From Paucimonas sp. (GTDB lineage: Bacteria > Pseudomonadota > Gammaproteobacteria > Pseudomonadales > Pseudomonadaceae), in assembly GCA_031253995.1 (NCBI GenBank), contig JAIRVG010000072.1, forward strand, positions 1-55,163: a DNA stretch of 55,163 nucleotides, in the 5' to 3' direction. Position numbers and translations under genes: made by a program. The stretch's first letter is position 1, and the number at the start of each line of letters is the position of its first letter. Shown here piece by piece: positions 36,483 through 46,500 of this stretch. The notes below the pieces were generated by a model. That model did no database searches. It was given only the letters and a program-made list of their open reading frames with translations, and had not been told where the DNA came from.

Positions 36483-36929
36483 GTGTCCAGCAACTCGATC
36501 CGCGAACAGATCCTGCTCGCGGTGATGGCGGCGGTCCGCACGCCGGTGGAGTCGCTTGGGGCGACCTTGCACCGCTCGCCCACGGTGGCCATCAGCCGGG
36601 AGCAATGCCCGGCGCTGGTGGTGTTCCCCGAGTCCGAATCGATCACCGAGCGCGCCAACGACCGTGTCACGCGCGAGCTCACGGTGCGCCTGGTCGCGCT
36701 GGCCCGCGCGGTACCTCCCGCCATTCCGGAAACCGAAGCCGACCGGCTGATCACCGCCGCCCACGCCGCGCTGCTGGCCGACCGGAATCTGGGCGGCCTT
36801 GCCTTAGGGCTGCGCGAGCAGGAATGCGAGTGGGACGTCGAGGACGCCGACGCGGTGGCCGCCACGATTCCGGCGCGCTACGCCATCACCTACCGGACGC
36901 TCGACACCGACCTTTCAGCCAAGGGGTGA
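36483..36929 (+). CDS. Tail terminator protein (gpU-like)
   Basis: Starting at GTG, the 148-residue protein has IREQILLAVMAAVRTPVESL, then CPALVVFPESESITERANDR, LTVRLVALARAVPPAIPETE and PARYAITYRTLDTDLS. The alpha/beta pattern with a conserved end is that of gpU-type tail terminators, which stop tail tube growth. Position between connector and tail tube supports it. Confidence 0.65.
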   Translation: MSSNSIREQILLAVMAAVRTPVESLGATLHRSPTVAISREQCPALVVFPESESITERANDRVTRELTVRLVALARAVPPAIPETEADRLITAAHAALLADRNLGGLALGLREQECEWDVEDADAVAATIPARYAITYRTLDTDLSAKG

Positions 36930-36934
36930 CACCC

Positions 36935-37156
36935 ATGACATCACTCGTTTTGATCCGCCCACACACCCACGCGGGCAAGCCACTCCAGCCGGGCGAACGG
37001 CTCGATGTGGATGGCAGCACCGCCGACTGGCTCATCGCCAACGGCATCGCCCGCCACGACCGACAGCCCGTACCCGAGACCCAGCTGCAAGGCGACGGCA
37101 CCTCCATCGAACCCATTCGCCCCATCACCACCCAACGCAAGGAATCCAAATCATGA
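36935..37156 (+). CDS. Small phage protein of the head-tail region (DUF7210-like)
   Basis: The 73-residue product begins LVLIRPHTHAGKPLQPGERL and has STADWLIANGIARHD, a pattern seen in small phage proteins (GrxYxPG...A.WLi..G) between connector and tail tube genes. The second half is polar and low-complexity. It overlaps the tail tube gene by four bases. Function is unknown. Confidence 0.6.
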   Translation: MTSLVLIRPHTHAGKPLQPGERLDVDGSTADWLIANGIARHDRQPVPETQLQGDGTSIEPIRPITTQRKESKS

Positions 37157-37905
37157 GCACCTACGCCAGTTTTCAGGGCCGCGTATTCCTCGGCAAGCGC
37201 GACGAATCCGGCCTGCCCGTCGAAGTGCGCTCGCCCGGCAACGTCGCCGAACTCAAGCTCTCGCTCAAGACCGACGTGCTGGAGCACTACGAGAGCCAGA
37301 CCGGCCAGCGCTCGCTCGACCACCGGATGGTCAAGCAGAAGTCGGCCACCGTGAACCTCACCATCGAGGAGTTCACCAAGGAAAACCTCGCCCTGGCGCT
37401 GTACGGCAACCACATCACCGGCAGCACCGGCTCGGTGACTGCTGAAACCATCGGTGGCGAGGATCCGGTGGTTGGCGACCGCTATTTCTTCGCTCACCCT
37501 AAGGTGTCGGCGGTCGTGGTCACCGATTCGGCAGGTACGCCCGCGACACTGATCGCAGGCACCCACTACACGGTGGACACCGACTTCGGTGCCCTCCAGT
37601 TTCTGGAGATCACCGGCTTCACCGCGCCTTTCAAGGTCGCTTACACCTACGGCGTGACCACCGAAATTGGCATCTTCACGCAGTCGGTGCCGGAGCGGTA
37701 TTTGCGCCTGGAAGGTATCAATACCGCGCAGGGCAACGCCAAGGTACTGGTCGAGCTGTACCGCGTCGCTTTCGATCCGCTCAAGGAGATCTCTTTCATC
37801 TCGGACGAGTACAACAAGTTCGAACTGGAAGGCTCGCTCCTGGCGGACACCACCAAGCCCTATGACGCGGTGCTGGGCCAGTTCGGCCGCATCGTCCAAC
37901 TGTGA
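37153..37905 (+). CDS. Major tail tube protein
   Basis: The 250-residue protein begins TYASFQGRVFLGKRDESGLP and contains LKLSLKTDVLEHYESQTGQR, a tube-protein segment, then an inserted beta domain with DPVVGDRYFFAHP, and a C-terminal part with FISDEYNKFELEGSLLADTT. The length and its position before the frameshifted chaperones and tape measure identify it as the tail tube subunit of a long non-contractile tail. Confidence 0.8.
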   Translation: MSTYASFQGRVFLGKRDESGLPVEVRSPGNVAELKLSLKTDVLEHYESQTGQRSLDHRMVKQKSATVNLTIEEFTKENLALALYGNHITGSTGSVTAETIGGEDPVVGDRYFFAHPKVSAVVVTDSAGTPATLIAGTHYTVDTDFGALQFLEITGFTAPFKVAYTYGVTTEIGIFTQSVPERYLRLEGINTAQGNAKVLVELYRVAFDPLKEISFISDEYNKFELEGSLLADTTKPYDAVLGQFGRIVQL

Positions 37906-37913
37906 GGCCTGCC

Positions 37914-38312
37914 ATGAGCGATCTGGACAAACTCGTTCCGCAAGCCGTCGAGATCTCCCTGGCGGGTGACGTCGTTGCCATCAAGCCGCTGAAGATCGGT
38001 CAGATGCCCGCCTTTCTGCGGGCCATCACCCCGGCGATGCAGCAGCTCGGTGGCAATGGCATTGACTGGCTGGCATTGTTCGGCGAACACGGCGACGACT
38101 TGCTGACAGCGGTATCGATTGCCATCGGCAAACCGCGCGCGTGGGTCGATGCACTCGATGCCGACGAAGCGATCCTCGTGGCTGCCAAGGTGATCGAGGT
38201 CAATGCCGATTTTTTTATCCGGACCGTGATGCCGCGTCTGAACGAGCAAATGGGCGGCCTGTTCGAGCAGGCGAGCACGGCGACGGCTGGTTCGACACCG
38301 TCCAGCACTTGA
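37914..38312 (+). CDS. Tail assembly chaperone, short form (gpG-like)
   Basis: The 132-residue protein (LVPQAVEISLAGDVVAIKPL, then ITPAMQQLGGNGIDWLALFG) is the unshifted product of the chaperone gene preceding the tape measure. Codons 100-101 are TTT TTT after GAT, forming a T-TTT-TTT slippery heptamer. The last 30 residues after the slip site are dispensable-looking (TATAGSTPSST). It would keep the tape measure soluble during tail assembly. Confidence 0.8.
   Translation: MSDLDKLVPQAVEISLAGDVVAIKPLKIGQMPAFLRAITPAMQQLGGNGIDWLALFGEHGDDLLTAVSIAIGKPRAWVDALDADEAILVAAKVIEVNADFFIRTVMPRLNEQMGGLFEQASTATAGSTPSST
38210..38216 (+). other. -1 ribosomal frameshift site (T TTT TTT)
   Basis: Seven T in a row in the phase GA-T TTT TTT-ATC lie 33 codons before the chaperone stop. 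A slip of -1 joins the upstream frame to the open frame ending at 38518, as in the lambda G/GT pair. Confidence 0.8.
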
Positions 38313-38518
38313 TCGCCCACGGACACCGATTGCCGGACATCCTCGACTACACCCTGGCGCAGGTGCGCGGCTTCGCTGCCGCCACCGTGCGGGAGGACGC
38401 GGCGCGCGATGTGCGGCTGCTCTCGCTGATCGCCATCGGCGCACGCGGCGATCCGCATCACCTTGACCAGACCCTCGACAGGCTCCAAGACCATGCGCAT
38501 CTCGGTTCGCATCGATAG
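38216..38518 (+). CDS. Frameshift extension of the tail chaperone (gpT-like part of GT)
   Basis: After the -1 slip the frame reads YPDRDAASERANGRPVRAGE, then WFDTVQHLIAHGHRLPDILD and YTLAQVRGFAAATV..ARDVRLLSLIAIGARG. That segment matches the T-type extensions of siphophage tail chaperones (helical, with DYTxxQ). The fused GT product would be about 201 residues. No start codon with a ribosome binding site is placed to express it alone. It overlaps the next gene by 26 bases. Confidence 0.75.
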   Translation, partial: YPDRDAASERANGRPVRAGEHGDGWFDTVQHLIAHGHRLPDILDYTLAQVRGFAAATVREDAARDVRLLSLIAIGARGDPHHLDQTLDRLQDHAHLGSHR

Positions 38519-39158
38519 CAAGGCCGCACAGGCGCAGTTGCGTCGCTGGGGCGGTGACTTCCGCGAGAAGGTGCAGAAGGCGGTCGCGCGCGGCATCTCC
38601 AGTGAGGCCGCCGAACTCAAGCAGGACGTACGCAGCCACGTTGCGGGTCAGATGGCGGTGGTCAAGAAGTCCTTCGTTAAGGGCTTCACCGCCAAGGTGC
38701 TGGACAAGGACAAGAACCGGCTGCCCGCGCTCTACGTCGGCTCGCGCATCCCGTGGTCGGGCATCCACGAGCGTGGCGGCGTCATTGGTGGCCGGATGCT
38801 GATCCCGCTGCACGGGCGCGTGGGCCGCAAACGCTTCAAGGCGCAGATCGGCGACCTGATGCGCGGCGGCAACGCCTACTTCATCAAGAACGCCAAGGGG
38901 AACATCGTGCTGATGGCCGAGAACATCAAAGAACACGACCGGCCACTGTCGGGATTCAAGCGCCGCTACAGGAATTCACTCAGGGCCGAGGGCCTCAGTG
39001 GAAAGTCCTTGCGGCTCAAACGCGGCACGGACGTGCCCATCGCCGTGTTGGTGCCCCGGGTACAGCTCAAGAAGCGACTGAACGTCGAAGGCATTGTCGC
39101 AGGTCGCATTCCGCGCCTCTCGGCCCGGATCGAGAAGCAGTTGCGGCTGGTGGACTGA
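38493..39158 (+). CDS. DUF6441-like tail protein
   Basis: The 221-residue protein has ISVRIDSKAAQAQLRRWGGD, then KQDVRSHVAGQMAVVKKSFV, SRIPWSGIHERGGVIGGRML and DLMRGGNAYFIKNAKGNIVL, a pattern of phage minor tail or tail-completion proteins of the DUF6441/gp10 type. It is very basic. It starts inside the end of the GT frame and ends one base before the tape measure start. Confidence 0.6.
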   Translation: MRISVRIDSKAAQAQLRRWGGDFREKVQKAVARGISSEAAELKQDVRSHVAGQMAVVKKSFVKGFTAKVLDKDKNRLPALYVGSRIPWSGIHERGGVIGGRMLIPLHGRVGRKRFKAQIGDLMRGGNAYFIKNAKGNIVLMAENIKEHDRPLSGFKRRYRNSLRAEGLSGKSLRLKRGTDVPIAVLVPRVQLKKRLNVEGIVAGRIPRLSARIEKQLRLVD

Positions 39159-39159
39159 A

Positions 39160-42100
39160 ATGGCAAACCGCATTTCCATCCTTGTTGCGCTCGAAGGCGC
39201 TGACGAGGGGCTCAAACGCGCCATCAATTCGGCCGAGCGCAGCCTTGGCGAGTTTGGCGCGAACGCCAAGACCGCAGGCGATAAAGCTGCCGCCGGGATG
39301 GCCGAGGTCAAGGCCGGAATGAGCGCATTTGGCGATCAGGTCGCCAAGGCCAAGACGCAGTTGCTGGCTTTCCTCACCATCAACTGGGCCAGTGGCAAGG
39401 TGCAGGAGATCGTCCAGATCGCCGACGCCTGGAACATGATGTCTGCGCGGCTCAAGCTCGCCACCGCTGGCAGCCGCGAGTACACGGTCGCGCAGAAGGA
39501 ATTGTTCGCCATCTCGCAGCGCATCGGCGTGCCGATCCAGGAGACCGCCACGCTTTACGGCAAGCTGCAACAGGCGGTGCGGATGCTGGGCGGAGAGCAG
39601 CAGGATGCCCTCTCGCTCACCGAAAGCATCTCGCAAGCACTGCGTATCTCAGGTGCATCGGCCACCGAGGCGCAGTCGTCCCTGTTGCAGTTCGGGCAGG
39701 CCCTGGCCTCGGGCGTGCTGCGCGGCGAGGAATTCAACTCTGTCGTCGAAAACAGCCCGCGTCTGGCCAAGGCACTGGCCGATGGCCTGAACGTGCCCAT
39801 CGGACGGCTGCGCAAGCTCGCCGAGGAAGGCCGCCTGACCGCCGACGTGGTGGTCAACGCGCTGATGAGCCAGAAGGACAAGCTGGCCGCCGAGTATGCG
39901 CAACTGCCGATGACCGTTAGCCAGGCCTTCACGCGTCTGTCGAACGCCTTCGGGCAGTGGGTCAGCAAGCTCGATGAATCGACCGGCTTCACCAAGAAGC
40001 TCGCCGAGGCCCTGACTTGGCTGTCGGAGAACCTGGACACGGTGATGAAGTGGCTGGGCCGCATCGCCGAGGTCGGCCTCGCGGTGCTGGTCTACCGCCT
40101 AATCCCGGCCCTGATCATCGCGTGGCAGACAGCAGGTGCGGCGGCGGTGACGGCGGCCAGCACCACGGCGGCCGCGTGGGCAACGGCCAACCTATCGTTG
40201 TCTAATGCCATCGCCACGGTGGGCAAGCTTCGCGTGGCGTTCGGGGTGCTCGGCGCGGCCATCATCGGCTGGGAGATCGGGACGTGGCTGTCGGAAAAGT
40301 TTGAGATCGTCCGCAAGGCGGGCATTTTCATGGTCGAGGTGCTGATGAAGGGCATCGAGCACCTGCGCTTCCAGTGGGAGGTGTTCGCCGCCATCTTCAC
40401 CTCCGACACCATCGCCGAAGCCACCAAGCGCCACGAACAGCGGCTCGCGGAGATGAATCGCATCTTCGCCGAGATGTACGCCGACGCCACCGAAGGTGCG
40501 AACGCAGCCAAAGGCGCGATGAACACCGCTGCGACTGCTGCCGAGGAAATCGCCAAGCGGCTCGAAGCCGTGCGCCAGGGCACACAGGAAGCGGTCGGGC
40601 GTGGCATCGAGGCGGTGCACGCCGCGCTGGAAAAGCTCAAGTCCCGGCTCGGCGAGGTCGAACAGGCCGTCGGCAAGGCCCAAGGTGTGGTCAACGACGC
40701 CACCGCCAAGATGGCCGAAGCCTACAAGGGGCTGACCACCATCGTCGAGGCGAGCCTCGCGCAGCAGGTGCAAGCGGTGAAGAACCGCTACGACCAGGAG
40801 AAGGCGGAACTGGAGCGTACCCAGCAGTCCGAAACCGCCAAGATCACCAAGTCCACGCAGCTGCTTACCGAGGCGCTGACACAGCAGGCGACCCTGCGCC
40901 GTCAGGCCACGGCCGAGACGCTCGGTCTGATCGATCAGGAAACGCAGGCGCGCAAGCAGGCCGCCGCCCGGCAAGGCCAGACCGAGGAGGAGCGCCGTGC
41001 CAACGTGCAGCGTGTCGAGAACGACATTCTCGCCACCAAGCGCCAGACCCTGGGGCAGGCGCTCACGGAGTACCGCCAGCACATCGACTCTCTCAATGCT
41101 GAAGCCAACCGGCATCTGGCGGAAGTGCAGCGCATCGAGGAAGCCAAGCGCCAGTTGTCGATGTCCACGGAGGAGCGCATCCGCGACATCCGCCGTCAGG
41201 GTATGACGGAGTACGAGGCCACCGAGGATCGCAAGCGCCAGATCGCGGAGATGCAGGAACAGGCGCGTCGCGCGCTGGCCAACGGCGAGTTGGAGCTTGC
41301 TCGCCAGCTCGCGCAGAAGGCGATGGACATGGCCGCGCAGGTGGCCACCAGCCAGACCAACGAGGCTAAGCGCGGCGAGGAAGCGCGCAAACAGTCCGAG
41401 CAAGCGGTGTCTCAGGTCACGCAGCTGGAAGCACAGTCGCGCGAGGCATTCCGCAGGCAGGAGTACCAGCAGGCCGCCGATTTGATGCGGCAAGCCGATC
41501 AGTTGCGCGCGGAACTGGCGCAGAAGGCCAAGGATGCCGACGTGCAGGCCGCGCAGGGCAAACAGGGCGTGCGCGATGCCATCGACCGCATCCGTCAGTC
41601 TGAGGAGATCCTCAACCATGCGCTGGAGGCCGAGGCCAAGGCGCACCAGACCGCTGCACGCGAAGCGCTCACCGCGCGTGACCAGATTCGCCAGACGCTG
41701 GAGCAGACGCAAACCCAGATCGACCAGGTCACCGCCAAGCTCAAGGACGGCCTGAAGGTCACGCTCGATGCCGACACCACGCGCTTCGACCAGGCCATCG
41801 CCGATCTGGACAAGGCGCTCGCCGAGAAGGAGTACCTTCTCAAGATCCAGGCCGATCTGCAGGAAGCGGAGAAGAAGCTCAAGGAATACGAGCAGTTGCT
41901 CAAGGAAGGCAAGATGCTGCCGGTCGATGCCGATGTGTCCAAGGCCAAGGAGGCACTGGATAAGCTCAAGACCTACGCTGACCAGAACGCGCAGTTCGAG
42001 CTGAAGGTGGCGACCGAGAAGGCGCAGGCGGCCATCACCAATGTCGAGGGGATGATCAAGGCGCTGGATCGCATCCAGACCGAGTCCCGCCATCAGGTCA

Positions 42101-43122
42101 GCACCAATGCCGAAGCGGCCCGTGCCGAGATCATGAGCCTGAACGGGGCGAACACCTCCAGCACGCACACCATCTACGTGACCAAGGTGGAAACGAACGC
42201 CACCGGCGGTCTGGTCGGTGGCGGCGTGCGCCATTTCGCCGATGGCGGTGCGGTGTCTCCCGCCTTTCCCCGGATGAGCGGTGGCTCGGTGCCCGGCTCC
42301 GGCCACCACGACACCGTGCCGCGCACCCTAGAGGCCGGTGCCTTCGTCATCCGCAAGGCTGCGGTGCAAAAGTACGGCAGCGGAGCACTCTCGCGGCTGG
42401 CCACTAGCGTCGCTCACTTTGCCTCCGGTGGCTTTGTGGGGAGCGAAAAACCGAAGAAAAACCGCGAAGTTGTTCAGGCGCAAAAGATGATGGAACTGGG
42501 CATGGTGAGCATCAACACGGGCAGTTGGGGCGGCCCGATTGCCAACCAGGCCACACGCAATCACTGGTCGAAGCTGTGGAATCTGGACAAGCCCGTGCTC
42601 GAGCGCCTGGAGTCACTTAAGACCTTGACGAGCCGAGAGCAGGGCGCTTTGTCAGCGATTATTGAGCGTTGGAAATGGGCCATGAATAACAGCAAGCAAG
42701 ACCTGGAGCGCGAGCTGATCAACTACATGGAGCAAAACCAGGGCGAGTTTTACCGGCGCGGTGGCTTGGCGAAATCCGACACTGTGCCAGCAATGCTCAC
42801 TCCGGGTGAGTACGTGGTCAACCGATCGGCGGTGGCGCGCCTTGGCGTGGGCTTCTTTGAAGCCATCAACAACCTGTCTGCCCCGGCGCAGGCCCTGGCC
42901 GGGCGTGCGCTGGCGGGCATTCAGGGCTTTGCTTCGGGCGGACTGGTGCGGCCCGCCGCTTCTGCCTTGTCGAGCCCGCTGCTTCCAAGTGACAGCGGCC
43001 CGTCGCGCACCGTGCGCGTGGAACTGTCTGCGGGACAGCAGAAGGTCAATGCCACCGTCGATGCGCGCGATGAAGCGCGCCTCTTGCAACTGCTAGACGC
43101 CGCCCGCGCCCGCACTGTCTGA
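39160..43122 (+). CDS. Tail tape measure protein
   Basis: The 1320-residue protein has the tape-measure N-terminal domain (RISILVALEGADEGLKRAIN, ATLYGKLQQAVRMLGGEQQD, SGVLRGEEFNSVVENSPRLA), hydrophobic segments at about 305-390, a very long coiled coil rich in Ala/Gln/Glu/Lys (about 460-1010) and a C-terminal region with repeated FADGG / FASGG patches. At about 1.5 angstrom per residue it predicts a tail near 200 nm, so a siphovirus. It also carries DNA-passage functions in the family. Confidence 0.9.
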   Translation: MANRISILVALEGADEGLKRAINSAERSLGEFGANAKTAGDKAAAGMAEVKAGMSAFGDQVAKAKTQLLAFLTINWASGKVQEIVQIADAWNMMSARLKLATAGSREYTVAQKELFAISQRIGVPIQETATLYGKLQQAVRMLGGEQQDALSLTESISQALRISGASATEAQSSLLQFGQALASGVLRGEEFNSVVENSPRLAKALADGLNVPIGRLRKLAEEGRLTADVVVNALMSQKDKLAAEYAQLPMTVSQAFTRLSNAFGQWVSKLDESTGFTKKLAEALTWLSENLDTVMKWLGRIAEVGLAVLVYRLIPALIIAWQTAGAAAVTAASTTAAAWATANLSLSNAIATVGKLRVAFGVLGAAIIGWEIGTWLSEKFEIVRKAGIFMVEVLMKGIEHLRFQWEVFAAIFTSDTIAEATKRHEQRLAEMNRIFAEMYADATEGANAAKGAMNTAATAAEEIAKRLEAVRQGTQEAVGRGIEAVHAALEKLKSRLGEVEQAVGKAQGVVNDATAKMAEAYKGLTTIVEASLAQQVQAVKNRYDQEKAELERTQQSETAKITKSTQLLTEALTQQATLRRQATAETLGLIDQETQARKQAAARQGQTEEERRANVQRVENDILATKRQTLGQALTEYRQHIDSLNAEANRHLAEVQRIEEAKRQLSMSTEERIRDIRRQGMTEYEATEDRKRQIAEMQEQARRALANGELELARQLAQKAMDMAAQVATSQTNEAKRGEEARKQSEQAVSQVTQLEAQSREAFRRQEYQQAADLMRQADQLRAELAQKAKDADVQAAQGKQGVRDAIDRIRQSEEILNHALEAEAKAHQTAAREALTARDQIRQTLEQTQTQIDQVTAKLKDGLKVTLDADTTRFDQAIADLDKALAEKEYLLKIQADLQEAEKKLKEYEQLLKEGKMLPVDADVSKAKEALDKLKTYADQNAQFELKVATEKAQAAITNVEGMIKALDRIQTESRHQVSTNAEAARAEIMSLNGANTSSTHTIYVTKVETNATGGLVGGGVRHFADGGAVSPAFPRMSGGSVPGSGHHDTVPRTLEAGAFVIRKAAVQKYGSGALSRLATSVAHFASGGFVGSEKPKKNREVVQAQKMMELGMVSINTGSWGGPIANQATRNHWSKLWNLDKPVLERLESLKTLTSREQGALSAIIERWKWAMNNSKQDLERELINYMEQNQGEFYRRGGLAKSDTVPAMLTPGEYVVNRSAVARLGVGFFEAINNLSAPAQALAGRALAGIQGFASGGLVRPAASALSSPLLPSDSGPSRTVRVELSAGQQKVNATVDARDEARLLQLLDAARARTV

Positions 43123-43131
43123 GATTCCCTG

Positions 43132-43542
43132 ATGCAACTGAAGAACCTCGCCACCGGGGTGGCTTTGCCATTGCCGGACGACTTGCTGTGGGCGGACGAA
43201 CACGCGTGGTCGCCTGCGTTGGCCAGCACTTCCTACCTGATTACCGGAGCCTTGCTGATTCAGTCAGCGACGCGGCAGGCAGGACGCCCGATCACCTTGG
43301 TGGGTGCGCCCGACATGGCGTGGGTGACGCGCGCCGCTGTGGAGCAACTGCGTGCGTGGGCTGCGCTGGCGGTGAGTGAAGCCACGGGCCGCTTCGAACT
43401 GAGTTTCACCGATGGCCGGGACTTCACGGTCGCTTTCCGCCACCAGGAGGTCGCCATCGAGGCCGAGCCCGTGCTGGGCATCCCGGCGCGAACCGGCAAC
43501 GACTTCTACCGCCTGACCCTTCGATTTTTGGAGATTGCCTGA
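43132..43542 (+). CDS. Minor tail protein after the tape measure
   Basis: The 136-residue protein (MQLKNLATGVALPLPDDLLW, then TLVGAPDMAWVTRAAVEQLR and NDFYRLTLRFLEIA) looks like a small beta-rich tail-tip component. Its position between tape measure and the giant tail protein is that of distal-tail-type proteins, but no family signature was recognised with confidence. Its stop overlaps the next ATG. Confidence 0.6.
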   Translation: MQLKNLATGVALPLPDDLLWADEHAWSPALASTSYLITGALLIQSATRQAGRPITLVGAPDMAWVTRAAVEQLRAWAALAVSEATGRFELSFTDGRDFTVAFRHQEVAIEAEPVLGIPARTGNDFYRLTLRFLEIA

Positions 43543-46500
43543 TGCCAATTCAATCTGGCGACGTGAAGCTGCTCAAGTCCGCCGTGATGGCGGATGTGCC
43601 CGAGGGCGGCGGTGCGCCCACAGGCCTTGTGATTGCCGATGGCGTATCGAACGCCATCTTCCCCGACATCTCCGAGCTGGATCGCGCCGGAGGCCGTGTC
43701 AACCTGCGCAAGAGCTTCGTGCAGGTGGCCACGGACGATACCGACACCTACTTCGGGGCCAACGTCATCGTGGCCGAGCCGCCGCAGGACGAGCGCGTCA
43801 GCGTCACGCTGTTTTCCACCCGCAAGACCTTCGACACCCGTGAGCAGGCGCAGACACGCATCGAGGCCTACCTCAACAAAGGGCCGGAGTGGGCGGGCTA
43901 CCTGTTCGAGAACCACATCGCGGGCCAACGCGTGGTGCAGCTTTTCCAGCGTTCGAGCGACGCCGTACCCAACGTCGGCCAGACCCTCGTCCTGATCGAG
44001 AACGAAGGACTGCCCACGCAGAAGGAGCAGTACATCCGCGCCACCGCCGTGTCGGTGGTCGAGCGCAGCTTCACTTACAACACCGACCAGGACTACAAGG
44101 CGGCGGTCGTCACCGTCGCCATCAGCGACGCGCTGCGCTTCGATTTCACGGGCTCGCCCGCCAGCCGAACCTTCACGCGGGCAACCAACAGCACGAAGAC
44201 GCGCGACACGGTGGTGGCCGACGCGGGCACCTACGTCGGCGTGGTGCCTTTGATGCAGGCTGCCAATGTGGGCGACTTCACCATCAAGGGCGCGTCCATC
44301 TACACGCAGCTCGTGCCCAGCGCCCAGACCGAGACGCCGATCTCGGGCGTAGCCCCCTACGCCGCAGCAGGTTTGCCGGTGCCGGGCGCGGCACCCGTGA
44401 GCTACACGGCCAGCCATGCCTGGAACACCAGCATCAAATTCAACCTGCCGGGTGGCTGCCTGCCGGGGTCGCTGTCCATCGTCACCGATGGCATCACGAT
44501 CTTCGACGATGCGGGCCTGCTGAAGACCGCCAGCGGCACGCTGGGCACCATCGACTACGCCAACGGCGTCCTGAGCCTGAACTCCGGCTCGATGTCGGGC
44601 AGCAAGGCCGTGACCTACACGCCTGCTGCACAACTGCAGCGCGCGCCGCAAAGCGCGGAGATCGCGGTCACGCCCGAGTCGCGCAGCCAGTCCTACGTCG
44701 GCACCGTAAATCCGGTGCCGCAACCCGGCACGCTTGCCATCAGCTACATGGCGCAGGGCCGTTGGTACGTGCTTTCGGATGGCGGCAATGGCTCCCTCAA
44801 AGGGCTGGATGCCAGCTACGGCGCGGGCACTTTCAACAAGAACACCGGGGCCTTCGTCGTGACCTTGGGGGCACTGCCCGACGTGGGCTCATCGCTGATC
44901 CTGACGTGGAACGTGCCGACCCAGGAAACGCAGCAGCCAACCGCCGCTCTGAAGGCATCGCAGGCCCTGCAGCTTGCCCCGCCCGAAGGCAAAAGCGTTC
45001 AGCCGGGCACACTCACCATCACCTGGCCACACGAGAGCGGCACGGGCACGCGCACGGCGTCCGCCACCACGTCTGGCGAGCTCAGTGGTGCTGCCACCGG
45101 TAGTCTGAACGTCGCGCAGAACCTCTTGAGCTTCGCGCCAAATGTCCTGCCGCCAGTCGGCGCGCTGCTGACCGTGGACTACGTTGCGGGCCCCAAGCAG
45201 GAAGACAGCTTCGCGCACCCGTCGCGCGATGGCCAGGGCAAGGTGCCGGTGACTGCAACCCTGGGCTCCATCGAGCCGGGTTCATTGGAGATCGAGTGGA
45301 ACACCCTGACGGACACCGCCGTACTCGGGGTCTACACGCTGCAGCAGATTCAGGCGATGGGGCTAGGCCTGTGGAACGGGGTCGATCCCACGCAATACGC
45401 CCGCGACGATGGTGCGGGCAATGTGCTGCGCGCAGGCCAAGTCATCGGTAGCGTCAACTACGCCACCGGGGCGGTGCAGTTCCAGCCCGACGTCACGGTC
45501 AAGATTCCAAGTCCTGTCTACGGGGCGCAGCGCCTTGGTTGGGCCTCGGGCGTGGGCCAAATGTTCCGCCTCAACTACGGCGGCATCAGCTACGTTGATG
45601 CGCCGTCGCTCTACCCGAACGACGAGTCCGGCTACGTCAAGCTTCGCTACAACAGCGCGGGCTCGACCAGCAATCACAGCGAGACATTCGCGTTCAGCCC
45701 ATCGTTTCGGCTGGTGCCCGGCGTCAACGCGCAGGTGGTGACGGGCACGGTGTTGCTGGCCATCGCGGGCAGCCAGCCCTGGGGCCATCAATTGTGGGGA
45801 GATAGCGGGCAGGGCACGCTGCGCGAATTCACGCCCAGCGGCTGGGTCACGCGCGGCAGCATCAACTACCTCTCGGGCGCGGTGACGCTCACCTCGTGGT
45901 CGGCGGGCGCGACCAACAGCTTCACGCGCGCCAGTTGCGTGACCACTGTGGGCGAGAACATCTCCAGCGAGTACGTGTTCCGCACCGGTGCTGCGCCACT
46001 GCGCCCAGGATCGCTCTCCATTCAGTTCACCCGCGCGGTGGGTGGAACCCAGACCGTGACGGCAGGCATTGACGGCACGATCACCGCGTCTGGCGTCATC
46101 GGCAGCGTCGATTACGACACTGGCCTTGTGCGAGTGCGGTTTGGCACCGTGGTCACGGCGGCGGGCAACGAGAGCGAGCCCTGGTTCGACGCCGAGAACG
46201 TGCGGCCAGACGGCAAGATCTTCCGGCCAGAGCCGGTCGCAGCCTCCAGCCTGCGCTACAGCGCCGTGGCCTACAGCTATCTGCCCCTGGATGCGGCGTT
46301 GCTGGGCATCGACCCGGTACGTCTTCCCAGCGACGGGCGTGTGCCGATCTTCCGTCCAGGTGGCTTCGCCGTCGTCGGCCACACCGGTCGCATCACTGCC
46401 TCGGTCAGCAACGGCCAGACCATCGATTGCGCGCGGGTGCGTCTGTCGCGCGTGCGTGTGGTCGGCCACAACGGCGGGCTGGTAAACACAGGCTACGTTA

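Noticed and set aside
40192..42309. 705-codon leftward reading opposite the tape measure
   Set aside because: Leu/Gly/Arg-rich mirror of the coiled-coil codons; no independent start signals or domains.
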